Numbered from the stretch's first letter, positions 35,987-48,474 are shown. The stretch is 64,000 nucleotides of DNA from Amorphophallus konjac (GCA_022559845.1 CM040121.1:348848243-348912242); one strand, 5' to 3'. The notes: generated from the letters alone by a model not told the origin. Numbers and translations are program-made.

Positions 35987-37173
35987 AAAGGTGAAAGCAT
36001 AGCAAAGGTTTGAAGATTCCTCGACACGAAAGAACGACAGACACAACACTAGACGAAGAAGGATAAAAGGAAGAGAGGTGAGGGCTAGAACTCTCTCACA
36101 AGGTTATAGAGACCCTGATCACAATGAACATGCTACAGAAGAATCAGAAATCAACTGAGATCAAGGCGGACTAAAGTCTCAAAAATAGCAAGAAAAAGGG
36201 CAAGAACCCGAAAGGGTGATAAAGAAGAAATGGAAAAACAATAATGAGATTGCTATGAAAGCAAAGAAGAAAAAGAATCATCTGACGGGGTCGGAGAAGA
36301 AGAATTGGTAGAACCCAAAAATTTTGGGAAAAGAGAAGGAACGAAAAATTTACAATAGGAATAACAAAGGAGGTCTGGAGGCTCCGGATGATTCGAGTGG
36401 AATAGAGAATGAAGATTAGAAATATTCGGAGGACCCAGCTAAGAAGAGGAAGAACTGGAAGACAACTCAGAATCGGGTGGAAAGAAAGGCCTAGACGGAG
36501 GCCTAGGATGGAAAGAATGATGATCCGGAGGCTCCATATGAGAAGAAGAGGAATGGGGGTTCACGGACCCAGGAAGAGAGGAGAAAATCATAGAAACAGG
36601 ATCGGGAGAAGGAAGGTACACCACCCAAGGGTGGTAGGTAAGCAAGAGAAAGGGTGAACGAAAGGATGAAGAAGAGGCAATGGACCCTTGAGTGCACAAC
36701 ATACGGCTCTTGAACTTGTGCCGCTGTCTCTTCTTGGCCGAAATCTCTTGAAAATGGCCCGCCTGGCATGGGCTCGGACCTTCGGGCTTCTTGATTTGCA
36801 ATGTCTTCTTACACACTGGGCCCACCTGGCCGACGGCCTAGCCCGGTCATGAATATGCAGCTTCATCGGGGCGATTGCCCCTAGACACCCGGTGCGATCA
36901 GTATCTGGACATTCTTGGACAAATAACTCCTTAGACAGATGTGCATCATGAAACCATAGAGTTTTATCACTTAGCACAAGGATCATTAGGTTCGACAACT
37001 CTACTAGGTAATCAGGCATGAAGCATAACTCCCTTAATATATGAGGAAGAGGAAGCTGAGGGAGAGCAATGTACGACATTGACATGGCCGGGTTACGAAT
37101 AAACCGAGGGAGATTGCATAAAAATTGCAGAATACCTTTAGAAAATCTCGAGAATACGGCAAACTACCCCTTG
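35987..37173. other. Unassigned region K, right part
   Basis: It begins with the AAAGG TSD of A (35987-35991). It is A-rich up to about 36420. A minus-strand open frame (36588-37085, 165 codons, MSMSYIALPQLPLPHILREL) overlaps further minus-strand frames. No known family is recognised, and no LTR, PBS or pol motif is seen. It ends where D inserts; CCTTG (37169-37173) is D's expected left TSD. Confidence 0.45.
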
Positions 37174-37314
37174 TGTTGTGTCTTCTCTGGATTTGATGCT
37201 TAGTGAGAAGAATGCTGTGTTTTGTTGTTGGAAAAAGTTTAGTTGACCTTATTTTGACTTTAGCAACACTGGTACTTTGATATCTTTCCTTTAGTCAGAA
37301 TAAATTTTTAGTCA

Positions 37315-37950
37315 AGTAAAGGTCAATGCATATTCACATTATTGCATCTAAAGGTCAGTGCATATGTCCATTTCAATTCTGAAGGTCAATGCATGTGCAG
37401 AGTTATCGTTTACAAAGGCCGATGCACATGTAGAAGTATTGTATTGAAAGGTCGATGCACATGTGAAGTCCTGCACTAGAAGGTCTAAGCTAGTAAGTCA
37501 GCGACTGCTGCATAGGTCGATGCTAGTGAGCACAGGTAGAAGGATTGCAGCACATGTCAAAGCATGTTTCAATGAGGTCGATGTTAGTAAGACAATGAAC
37601 GTTGCATAGGTCTATACATGTGTTAGTAAGGTCGATGCTAGTGAGCTAGCGACTGAAGGACAAGTCTATGCATGTCTTAGTAAGGTCGATGCTAGTGAGC
37701 TAGCGACTGAAGGACAAGTCTATGCATGTCTTAGTAAGGTCGATGCTTGTTAGTTATTATTCTCAAGGTCGATGCACCTTGCGCATTTACAATAAGGTAA
37801 AGTCGATGCATCTTCATTTCAAGTCTGTGTGTCTGACAATGAAAGTCTACCTGTATTTCAATAAGGTCGATGTTGTTACTCTGACCTACTGCATGTGTTA
37901 GCTATACAGGTTGATACACTTCATTTATGCTTCGATGCATTTGAAGAGTT
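37315..37950 (+). repeat. AAGGTCGATGCA motif array in D 5' LTR
   Basis: About 20 copies of (A)AGGTCGATGCA and variants (AAGTCTATGCATG, AGGTCGATGCTAG) occur in one orientation at irregular 20-40 bp spacing. They include a perfect 54-bp tandem duplication (37627-37680 and 37681-37734) that is single-copy in the 3' LTR. The same array lies at 53700-54265 in the 3' LTR. Confidence 0.85.
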
Positions 37951-38134
37951 TCTGAGCATTCACTTAAATAAATTGCCTGACCTCATGAAGCATCTGAAAT
38001 TACATTTGCTAACAACTATTACATGCTTTATAAAAATCATAAATCTTGGATTATGTTTTGAACAGAAATAGGAAGAACCAACCCAGTTCTATGATCGAAC
38101 ACCTGGGTGGCATAAAGGCAGTCTGCATCATTCT

Positions 38135-38238
38135 CACGTGGAAATTAAAGAACCAGATTAAATGCACGTGATCCAAGAAAGAGAGCAGAACTGATATTCT
38201 GCCACGTGGATCGTCACAACCTGCACCTCTGACACGTG
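38135..38238 (+). promoter_or_regulatory. G-box cluster in D 5' LTR
   Basis: Four CACGTG palindromes (38135-38140, 38165-38170, 38203-38208, 38233-38238) lie 105-210 bp upstream of the TATA box. Three survive in the 3' LTR (54493, 54531, 54561). CACGTG is the plant bZIP/bHLH G-box/ABRE core, so stress or light responsiveness is a reasonable inference. Confidence 0.65.
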
Positions 38239-38341
38239 TCCCCTTGAAGTGCACTTTATGGATAAAATCTTTCGGCGGGAGTGTGTCTTCCACGCGCCCA
38301 AAATTCAAAAAGCTCAGGGGACCACCTGCTTAGCCTACGCC

Positions 38342-38350
38342 TATAAAAAG
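38342..38350 (+). promoter_or_regulatory. D 5' LTR TATA box and adjacent hairpin
   Basis: TATAAAAAG, conserved at 54671 in the 3' LTR. It is followed by a perfect 7-bp inverted repeat (ATCTCTC AGAC GAGAGAT, 38354-38371), just upstream of the expected transcription start near 38373. Confidence 0.7.
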
Positions 38351-39522
38351 GGGATCTCTCAGACGAGAGATTTGTTCGTGTGGATGAAGAGATAGAAAAA
38401 GAGGAATACACGAAGCAGAAGAGCAGAAGAGTTCAGAGAAGCTGAGAAGAGTTAGAGTCAGAGAGAGAGAAGAGTCAGAGAGGAGATCGAGAGAAAGAGC
38501 TTGCTTCAAAGAATTAAGAGAAAAACCGAGTGCCGTAAGATGGTGAAGATCATTTCAGTGAGAAGAGAGTCTGAGTGGAATTGTTGCTATCTTGACTCCT
38601 GGATCACATCCAGAGTCAATTTGCTCCGTAGTGAGCTATATTGTTTCATTTCATTGTCATTTTGTTTTCTGTTTGTTTTTGACATCATTCGTACGCTATG
38701 TATCTGCGGTCAACAAGCTGTGTTCTCAGCAGCGAGGTGTGATCCTCGGTTAGCAAGCTGTGAAGCTCAGCGGTCTGGGATGTGCTCCCCAAAGCTGTGG
38801 ATCAGTAGTCTGGGACGCGTTCCCCAAAGCTGTGGATCAGCGGTTGTAGGGAGTATATCCCTTAAGATGTGGATCAACGGTATTCAAGTTGCGTGGCAGC
38901 AGAATCCTTACTCGGTTGAGTAAGGGGTGGACGTAGATCTCAAGGTTGTGATCGAACCACCTTAAAATTGATTTGTCTTGTGTGTGATTTTATTTTTCAT
39001 CTCTGTGAATAGATGAATGCTTAGGATCGTCAACTGCTATTTCCTAACAAATTCATTAGATTCATCTGTTGCATTCAATCAAATTCTACATCTGTCTGCT
39101 TAACCATATTCTGAATCTAACTGCGTTGATTCATCTCAAACCGTCACTACTGTTAATTACTTTGTAGACTTCCTTTCCTCATCTTATCTATCTTCTTCGA
39201 CTTAGCGGTATATAAAATTGGTTCAGTTAGAAGGATAGATTTCATCTATCTGGAAAACTGACCTTTGTGTGAGGAGATTTTCTAATCGACCCTCTGCCAG
39301 GTACTATACTGAGTTGAGTGATCAATTGCTGTGATGTTTACTATAATCTGCAGCAACTTCATAGTAGATTATCTTGCTGATAATTCATATTGCTCTTAGT
39401 GTTTCTGTTCATAGTAGTTTACTTTAATTTCGCATTGTTATTCACAACTGTAGAAATTTTAATTTGGGGTTGATCTATTCACCCCCCCTCTAGATCACTT
39501 ATTCATCCGTTCACTCATCACG

Positions 39523-39534
39523 TGGTATCAGAGC
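39523..39534 (+). other. D primer-binding site
   Basis: TGGTATCAGAGC, 2 bp after the LTR; complementary to the initiator-Met tRNA 3' end. Confidence 0.95.
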
Positions 39535-39575
39535 CTAATTCTCCTTAAGGGCTTTACATCCCGGAGAGATTAGTT

Positions 39576-41863
39576 ATGTATGCTCGAGGGTTAACTGCTG
39601 AGGGTCATTCTACTAGTAAGCCACCTTTCTTTGACGAGAACAATTATGCTTACTGGAAGAATCGTATGCAGGTCTTCCTTCGGGCGAAGGATTATGAAAT
39701 CTAGGAGGTTGTTAGTAAAGGACCATTTGAGCTTCCTGAGGATGAGGAGGTCTGGACCAGGGAGCAGATCCATAGGTCCACTTTGAATTGGAGTGCTGTT
39801 AATGCAATGCAGTGCGCTCTCCATCCCACTAAATTTTCTAGAATATCCTCCTGTTCCACAGCCAAGGAGATGTAGGATAAACTGGAGGTAATCTATGAGG
39901 GAACGTCTCAGGTTAGAGAGACGAAGGCAAACATGTTAGTCTCAGAGTATGAAGCATTTAAGATGAAACCTGAGGAGTCTATATTTGAGATGTATGCGAG
40001 GCTGATGGTTCTAACCAATAGTTTGAGGAGACTAAGTAAGGTCTACAATGAGTATGAGATTGTTAGAAAAATCCTTAGATCTCTTACACCAATTTGACAC
40101 ACTAAGGCCACTGTTATGGAAGAGTCTAGGAACCTAGCGATTACCACTGTAGATGAACTCATTGGTTCCCTCATGACATATGAGCTGAATTATAAGAGGG
40201 TCGATGAGACAGAGAAGAAGAAAAAGCCTCTTGCACTTAAAGCTAATTCTAGTAACAAAGGGTCATCTAGTGAGCATAGTTCCTCTAGTTCAGATGAAGA
40301 CCCTGATGAATTTGCCATGATCACTAGGAAGTTTAAGAAATTCCTTAGGAAGGAAGGAAAAGGGTTCAGAAGAAAATATTTCTCAGGAAAGAGGCAGTCG
40401 AAATATAAATTTGATACTGCTAAGAAATCGATGCTATTGTCTATTATAATTGCAGGAAAGCAAGACATCTGAAGGCTGAATGTCCTGAGCTGTTGAAGGA
40501 AAAACAACCCAGGTGGAAGAACATGAAAGGAAAAGCCATGGTGAGCACCTGAAGTGATGAAGAAGAAGGTAGTTAGAGCAGCACATCCGATAGTGAGGAT
40601 GAAAACAAGCTCTGTCTGATAGCCAGAAGAGAAGATGAAGAGAAAGACAATGATGAGGTAACTTCTCCCTTTGAAAATTACTGGGAAGAAGCTTATGCTG
40701 AAATGTTAGATAAGTATGATGATGTGTGTAAAGAGAACAGACATCTGAAAAGAAAGATAAATTCATTAGTGAATGATACTTCCTTAAATGATAGAATTGC
40801 ATGCCTGGAAACTAAAAACAGTAGTTTGAAAAATTCTATTGCTGAATATGAAAATGTCAAAACTGTTTTGAATGAAATGAGGCATGAAAATGAACATCTG
40901 AAAAACACAATTGATGAATTAAAAATCAGAATGCAAAAATTTGAGGAAGAAACCAGAACTACTAATGAAAAATATGATGCTGTTAATGGAGTGAATAATG
41001 AATTGAAAAAGATAATTGAAAACTTAGAAAAAGAAAATAAAGATAAACAACATTCCCTTGAAGGCATGACACATGGAACTGAAAATTTGAATGCCATTCT
41101 GGGAACAAAAGTAAATTTCAGAAGAGAAGGATTGGGTTTTAACCCAAGCAATAAGAAAAGGTTGGATGTGAAAACCATATCTTTTGTTGCTGAAAAAGGA
41201 AAATCCAAACCTTTGATAAAAATGAACTGTGGAGAAAACTTAAATAAATATGTGAAAAATAATAAGCCTAGTGCCAAGGATAAGGGCAAAGGAAAGGTAA
41301 AGGTGCTAGGAGGATCCAGTTCACACACCACTGCTCTTCAAGCTAAGGGACATGTTAGGGGTATGCCAGCCAAATCCAAAGTCCAGGGAACCCCCAAAAC
41401 CAAGATAACCCAGATTCAACAGAAAGGTCGATGCAACACACAACCTGCATCGATGCATACTCCTTATGGGTTCAAGTCCTTTAGAAACCCAAGTCAGAGC
41501 AAGGGCACCTCAAGTCAATGCTACCACTCTAGTGCACCGACCTATCCATCATTTCATAATTCCTATCTATACACTGTTGGTAGGAAAGGTCAAGGTAGCT
41601 CCTATAAGAGGTCTGTGCAACAGAATGGTCTCAACTTATACACCAGTCAGGTGCATCAACTTTATCACTGGACTGCATCTATGCAACCTAGGCCCAGAAC
41701 TTACATGAACCAGAACTCATATGGCCTTGCTTATCCTAGAACTATTCAGCCTAGGGTCTACAGTGCACACACATCTCTTAATGCCCATTGGACTAATCAC
41801 TGGCACAGAAATCCTCACAATGGTTATAAGGATAAAAATACCACAACACAAAAACAATCATAA
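39576..41863 (+). pseudogene. D gag with long coiled coil, degenerate
   Basis: It starts at ATG 39576 (MYARGLTAEGHS). The copia gag core (NYAYWKNRMQVFL) is near 39645 and a UBN2-like helical region extends to about 40190. A Ser/Asp-rich linker precedes RKFKKFLRK (about 40326). The zinc knuckle (NCRKARHLKAEC, about 40445-40485) has lost its first Cys. An acidic stretch leads into an about 110-residue Lys/Glu coiled coil (40700-41050), then VNFRREGLGF (about 41111) and a basic Gln/Tyr/His-rich tail. Stops occur at 39702, 39873, 40095 and about 40551-40577, and a one-base frameshift near 40430. The coiled-coil half (386 codons) is still open and aligns with E gag. Confidence 0.9.
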
Positions 41864-42049
41864 AAAATTCAAAGTAGCAAGAAAAAGTAGACTGAACAAA
41901 AAGTTAAGGAATCCATAAAATAAGTAAAAACACAAAAACAAATTTGGATGCCAAAACACTTGATAACTTGTCTACATGAGATGAATGCTTTTATGGGGCC
42001 CAAAAAGTTTTGGGTTCCAAAATTATCTACTTAATTTTCTGAGCAGGTA

Positions 42050-44055
42050 TGCCTGACAGTCAATCACAACAAATGATACCATGACAGTGGCTGTTCCAGG
42101 CACATGACCGAGGACAATGGGAAATTCTACATGCTGATAGAGAATGATGTTGGTCATGTTACCTTCGGAGGTAATACCAAAGGGAAAATAATTGGATCGG
42201 GTAAAGTTGGTAAGTGCTCTTCATGCTGCATTGATGAAGTTTTATTAGTTGAAGGCCTTGCCTATAATCTACTTAGTATTAGTCAACTTTACGGTAAAGC
42301 CCATAAAGTTGTTTTTGACTCACTTGCATGTAATATTTTTGAACCTAATTATGAAATTATGGAATTCACTAGTAGAAGAGTCAATAACCTTTATATGGTA
42401 GATTTAGATGATACAACACACACTAATTTGTGCCTCACTGTTAATAAGGATGACTTAGCTTGCCTTTGGCATCGTAGGTTAGGTCATGCCAGTTATAGTG
42501 TGCTGCATAAGTTGAATAAACATAGCTTAGTAAGAGGTCTTCCTGAAATATCTTTTAAGAAAAATAATAAGATCTGTGAGGCCTATACCCAGTGCAAGCA
42601 GACTAGAAAGTCATTTAAATCCAGAACAGAAAACATGTCTTCCAAACCTTTTGAGCTAATTCATATGGACTTGTTTGGACCTACTAGATCAGTTAGCTTA
42701 TCTGGTAAAAGATATAGATATGTTTTAGTAGATGACTTCTCTAGATTCACTTGGGTATTCTTTCTAACTCACGAAAATAATGCTTTTGAAGAATTTCAGG
42801 AATTTTACCTCAGAATAAAATAGATTGGTGAGCAGTCTATCTCTTCTATTTTGTCTGATCATGGTGGTGAGTTTAAAAACTCATAGTTTGATAAATTTTG
42901 CAGGGAAAATGGAATCAATCATAGATTCTCTTCACCAAGGACTCCATAGCGGAATGGAGTAGTTGAAAGAACAAACAAAACTCTGGTGGAGATGGCTCGG
43001 ACAATGCTCGTTGAAGGGAATCTACCTAGAAGGTTTTGGGCTGAGACAGTAAACACTTCATGTTATATCATAAACAGAGCCCTGGTAAGACCTTGTACTC
43101 AAAAGACTCCCTATGAGATACTTAAGGGTAAGAAATCTTCACTAGCACACTTCAAGGTCTTTGGTTGTAAATGTTTTATTCATGTTAACTCTAAAAGAGA
43201 CCTTGATAAATTTTAACCTAAAAGTGAACCTGAAATTTTTCTAGGTTATTCTGAAAAGTCCAGAGCATATAGAATATATAACATTAACTCTCAGACTATT
43301 GAGGGATCACCACATATTGTCTTTGATGAATTCTGTAATAAATTTGAAACTGGTTTCTGCAGGAATAAAACTGATGGAGAAATTCTTGAGAATAAAGAAG
43401 AACAGAATGCAGAACCTGCAGATGAAGGTGAGACTGATGGGTCTAAAGCTCAGGGGGAGGTAAATACAGATACAGGTAATCAACTTACTAATATCAAAAT
43501 TCTTAGAGATCATCCATTAGAAAATGTCATTGGTAATTTGAATGAACCCCCTAGGACTAGATCACACTTCAGGATAGAAAATGAACTAAATTCTTTTGCT
43601 CTAGTCTCACAGATAGAACCCAAAAACATTGATAGTGCCTTAAAGGATGAGCATTGGATAAATGCCATGTATGATGAATTGAATCAATTTGAAAGAAACA
43701 AGGTATGGCACCTTGTCCCTAAACCCTCACATGGCTCAGTTATAGGCACTAGATGGGTCTTTAGAAATAAAACTGATGAACAGGGAAATGTAGTTAGAAA
43801 TAAAGCTAGGCTTGTAGCTCAGGGGTATAATAAAGAATTTGGGTTAGACTTTGAAGAGTCCTTTGCCCCTGTAGCTAGACTAGAAGCTATTAGGATTCTT
43901 TTAGCTTTTGCCTACAACTTAGGAATAAAATTGCAGCAGATGGATGTGAAATTTGCTTTCTTAAATGGGTTAATAAAAGAGATGTTTTTGTTAAACAGCC
44001 TTCTGGATTTGAATGCACTGACTTCCCTAACCAAGTGTATAAATTAGACAAGGCA
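42050..44055 (+). pseudogene. D pol, first part: protease, integrase, RT fingers
   Basis: Protease motif DSGCSRHMT is at about 42083. The GAG-pre-integrase zinc region (LWHRRLGHASY) is near 42465; its CxxC pair is damaged (CEAY). The integrase core has HMDLFGPTRSVSL (about 42660) and SDHGGEF (about 42856), then VVERTNKTLVEMARTML (42960-43010). The RT start ([27 protein letters not shown]) covers 43650-43920, with a frameshift near 43980. The frame breaks at 44055 inside the codons before the usual GLKQAPRAW motif, where C is inserted. In-frame stops include about 42824, 42886, 42949 and 43216. Confidence 0.9.
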
Positions 44056-44060
44056 CTCTA
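44056..44060. repeat. TSD of C, left copy (CTCTA)
   Basis: It is identical to 50567-50571. Confidence 0.95.
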
Positions 44061-46139
44061 TGATTCGGGATGGACCAGAGAACCTGGGACTCTAGCTTGC
44101 AACTTGTCCCTAAGCGAGGAAAACGCGGGATCGTGCGCGGTTGAGGAACCGACAGTGAATCTCGGGTATTCGGCTCTTCCGCGTGTACTCGGATTGAGTC
44201 ACGGGACGGATCACACTGACTCTCTTGCAGCAGTCACAATAATATATCAGGCTAATAATCCTATCACTCACAGTGGCATATACAAATAAATATGAGTAAA
44301 GCAAATGCCGAGATGGGGAGCGGACACGATACCTCCACGGGTCGGGCGTGGGGAAGACGACCCCGGCCAAGTACGGTAACTCCCGATAAAAATATTATAA
44401 TAATTACATAAGTTAATTTGCTGCCCACTCCATGCAGGGAGGTAAAGGGCCACAATGTGGGCTCGAGAGGACCGATCTTGGGTTGACGGGAAGCAACTTG
44501 GATAGCTCCGTCAGTGCCGTCCGGATGACGCGTGCTGTGGGTTGTGGGGCCCATGTGCTGGCTGGTGGGCCGAGTGGGCCGAGAATGGTACTTCTACGGT
44601 GGTGGCTCCTAGAGGGAGGTTCCCTAGGAAGGTGACCTGCTGGTTCACCTTGTGGAAGGCGAGTCGGCCGGCCGGGCGGTCGGTGCGGCTTGCTATCCAT
44701 GGGCTGGTACTTCTGTTCTATAGTGCGCGACCCGGCGAGAACGGTTTCTGCGAATAGCCCCGACCTCTGATTGATGCAAGACTGGCGCCGTTGGAAAGCT
44801 CGTTCAGAGAGCTACGACCTATGACCAGAGAAGGAATTTTGTCTGTCTCTGTAATGGCCTTAGTCGAATTTACAACCTGCCGGTTCATAGAATCAGATCA
44901 GGCAGGACAGATTTGGATCTGCCTGAGAACAAGGGTTGATCAAAGGGAAAACTTCGGATTTGGAAGTTGGGCCCTTGATGAAAGTTCGAGAGGAGGAAGT
45001 CAGGAAGACAGCAATTTTTTATGGATTTTCTAGTGGTGGTTTGACAGGGGAAATAGATTTTTGAGTGGACACGGGTAGGATCTGGACAGCATAGGGCAGA
45101 ACAGATTTTGGCCTGAGTTTTAATTTTTCAGAGAGGAATAATAACTTCTAAATTCTTGGGAAATTTTGTAGAGGTGGGTTTTGGTGGGCAGAACACCCAG
45201 TCCAAATTTGGACTAAATCAGAAATGGGGAAGGGGGTTGGACGTAGGAAGAACAAGGCTGCTGTAACAGGATCTGCACAGAAGGCAGACTACTAGGGGTG
45301 GAAAGATGGAAATGGTAAAAATAGCAAACAGGGGTTTTATGGCCGGAATTTTTTTGTGGAGGATGGGGGGGATGTGGGGGACTCACCCTCCAATTTTGGG
45401 TGCGACCTAAGCTCCTGACGGAGAGCTAAAAATATCACAATATGGTTTTGTCCATGGTGGACAGAATACCGAAGAAGCGGCGGTGGCGGTGCGATGGCGG
45501 CTCGATGGCGGCGGCGGCGGTGCTGAGCTTCTCACTCAGGAAGGAGGTAGAAGAGATGCATCACACATCAGAAGAAGGAGCCTTCAAGCTCTGCAAGGGG
45601 GAGAGAGGAGAGAGGGGTGCGCCCATGGGCTCTTGCCAATTTCACATAAATTTCTTTCATTAATTCTATCAAAATGGGAAATACAAGGTATTTATATGAA
45701 AATACAAATGACCTAAACTATCCTCAGATCTAGGTTAGGGGAGGGGTATACAAGGGATAGAACATAATTATTTCTCCCATGTGTTTTCAGAAAAATAAAA
45801 AATCCATTTAAGGGGGGCGCCTCCTTGACTTTAAGGGTGGCCAATTTTGAAATTTTCATCCCTTTGTCCCCTTGAATGGTCAAGCCATCTAGAAGCCCAC
45901 CTTGGACATTTGACCAGCCCCACATGGGCCCTATGGCTTAGGTGGACCAATGGGAGAGAGGCTGAGGGGCCCCCGCTGGACCTACTGGACTTTTGCACAT
46001 AAACCTACTAAAACCTGAAGACTCACATTTTGGCTTATAAAGCCTTACAATTGCAAACGTGTTATCCCAAGGATATAAATATAAATAAAAGGATATAAAT
46101 GCAAACTAAAAAGTTAGTGCCCAGTGTTGATTCCCATCA
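44061..46139 (-). repeat. C 3' LTR (left copy)
   Basis: It matches 48491-50566 throughout, and is related to but clearly diverged from the A and B LTRs. It has a GCG-rich tract near 45478-45525. Confidence 0.9.
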
Positions 46140-46610
46140 ATTCTCCTCGGGTGGGAAGAACTCGACCTCGTCGAGTATGGGGTGCGGCTGCTCAAGTAGC
46201 TCCGACGGATCCGTCACCGAACTTGGAAGCGCGGAGTACGCTCCACTCCAAGTAATCGACACTTGCTCATCCCGTATAGATTTGATATGCTCACGCTGCT
46301 ATGGGAATGAGGCTAGAGGTGGGCACTCCGGGGTGGGGTCACTCTCAAAGGGGAGAAGGTGGCTCGAAGACTCACTAGGAATCACCGTTGGGTCCCTTTA
46401 TGTGACTAGATCCAATATGTTGAGGTAGAGTCGATCCCAAATTCTGGCAAGTCTACAACGTACGTAATAGATCCGACTTGCCTCGCATTCGAAAGGGACT
46501 GACAATGCGAGCTGACATGAAACTGACGCGACTTGATGCATGCATACTCACTATGCACTCAACAAAAAAGAAAAACACGGACTCACACAAGACCCTAGAC
46601 AAACCTACAG
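46140..46610 (-). other. C polypurine tract and 3' non-coding region
   Basis: CCGAGGAGAAT on the minus strand abuts the 3' LTR; the rest is homologous to the A and B 3' regions. Confidence 0.65.
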
Positions 46611-48149
46611 TTAGTCCAACCCATACACATACAATGGTGGACCAGAACATCCGAATTTGTGCCATGCATACACAAGATGCAACAGATGGTTGACGGAATG
46701 AGGGAGTTCTAGACATCCTAAAGTAATCCACTCATGCACGGACGGCCCTTTGGATTTGGGAGGTTTGGGAGGGATAGGAGGGCCGAATGCACCTTCTTCC
46801 TTACCCCTATATGATGGCCATGGATCGGTCCCCTGTCTGAGTGTAGGTGGACTAGGCCGTGGGGAAGGGGTGTAGTAGTGGACTTCCCTAACAAGGTGGA
46901 ATGGGTAAAGTGGGTCATAAGGCTCACTAAGGAAGGGGTCGAAGGGATCAAAGAAAGTGTGACCCCTCGAGCTAGGTTCCCATATGTCACGGTCCCATGA
47001 CGGAAATTCTTGAAGGTGTAGATGGTCACCTTTATCCATGGTAAAAGGGACGGTGATCTCATGGAGAAAATATGGTTCCTCCCTCGAGAAAAAAGGAATG
47101 AAGTCGGGCTCGGCCGGCATAGGGAAAAATAAGAGAACCTCCGTGGTGACATGACCCACGGTGCACATGGAGGTGATAGACCCCAAGGCGGGATGGGTGA
47201 AGCTACGACTTGTGGGTCGGTCGAAGCTGGGGGCCAATAAGTGCGTCAACTGTAACTGTCGGTCTAATCCCGTAAGAAGGTCATCCAATGTATCCACATG
47301 GTGACTAGATCGGAATGTGGTATGGAAGGAGTTGACGGGCACTAATGGTAGTGTGGGGTCCATGGATGGATAGCAAGGTGGGACCAAGCCTATCTTGAGC
47401 CAGCTAAGTAGTGGCTCGGAGATGAAAAGCGTTCCCGTTAGAAACACGGGTGGCTCGGGCTGAGGTGGCCCCAAATGAGGTGGCTCCAAATAAAGATGAG
47501 AGGTGGGTGGCAAAGGAGCTCTCATGGGTGGGGAAGGACTGTCCTCCAGGAGGGGAAGGGGTCCTTGGGATGGCACCAGGTTGAGGGGCTCGGGTAGGAA
47601 TCCGTCAATTTGAGTACACATCCTATCCAACCGATCCGAAATAGTTTTGAAAAGTTCGGCGATGGTCGGGTCTGGAGTAGGGGTATCGGGATGGACGCGC
47701 CCATGATCACTCGGCCTTGGATTGGGTTTAGGCTCGTCTACATGTGGGGCTCCTTGCCTCTGACTATGACCCACTTGATTGGAAGAGATTGGGTGGGGTC
47801 GGTGGGAGGTGACTGGACCGGGTATGTAGACCCTCCTAAGCTCACCCTTCATCTCTTGCCATGACTCTATAGGCCTTTGCCTCCTAATTTCCCTCAAATA
47901 TTCTATGTCCCACCATGTTTCGGCGGCATCGTAGAAAAGTCACCTTGTGGCAAGATCGACATGCATGGCATCGGACATAATGTAACACTCAAAATATGTG
48001 TCCATAGCGGCTTCCCAGTCTAGGTAGTCACTCGGGACTTTGGAGCCATAGAAATCTCGGGTTATGGGCCTACGCGGGTGGTGGGGTTGGGCCTCCCATC
48101 TTTGGGCGTATCGCCACCATGCATAGGATGTGGGCTTTTGGTAATCCAT
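46611..48149 (-). pseudogene. C Gag-like protein fused to conserved unknown domain, one stop
   Basis: ATG at 48149 (MDYQKPTSYAWW). The Gag-like core (YLDWEAAMDTYFECYIM) is near 47980-48035. A single in-frame TGA lies at 47940-47942. The frame is then open for 428+ codons: RQRPIESWQEMKGELRRVYI, a Pro-rich linker, the conserved domain shared with B (VPVNSFHTTF, HHVDTLDD, SRSFTHPA, EITVPF, FFDPFDPF) and a tail with EWITLGC and HLVYAW. C shows that the Gag-like head and the unknown domain were one polypeptide of about 510 residues. The function of the second half is unknown. Confidence 0.7.
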
Positions 48150-48474
48150 GGGACACGGGGAGCTATATGGTGGACATGAAGACACTTGGTGACAAGACAA
48201 ACCAACTAGGCACTAGACACTACTCTAAACACCAATGCAAAGTTGGAATGCCGACTCGACTACGAACCTAGACTCAACCAATAGACGGTACATGGCGGAG
48301 TCACGGGATCCGAAGATCCTATGTCGCAAATGTGCGACCTTCCCGATAGGCGTAACCTAACGTTCGGGCAACACCTTTTGATATACCAGGTATTGGGATG
48401 CAATGCAACCTTGAACCGACGTAAATGCCTTTTTTTTTTGTTTTTGAGCAAATACTACCCTAGACTCAACCTTC

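Larger units (their letters stand above)
37174..39520 (+). repeat. D 5' LTR (2347 bp)
   Basis: TGTTGTGTCTTCTCTGG...TTCACTCATCA. The U3 region holds an array of AAGGTCGATGCA-like motifs, a G-box cluster and a TATA box. It is matched by 53558-55365. Confidence 0.9.

Noticed and set aside
39523..39534. tRNA-like match
   Set aside because: Only about 12 nt complementary to the initiator-Met tRNA 3' end; it is a primer-binding site, not a tRNA gene.
40693..41331. 212-codon minus-strand frame rich in Phe, Leu and Ser, looking membrane-like
   Set aside because: It is the antisense of the Lys/Glu-rich gag coiled coil of D, which produces artificial hydrophobic runs.
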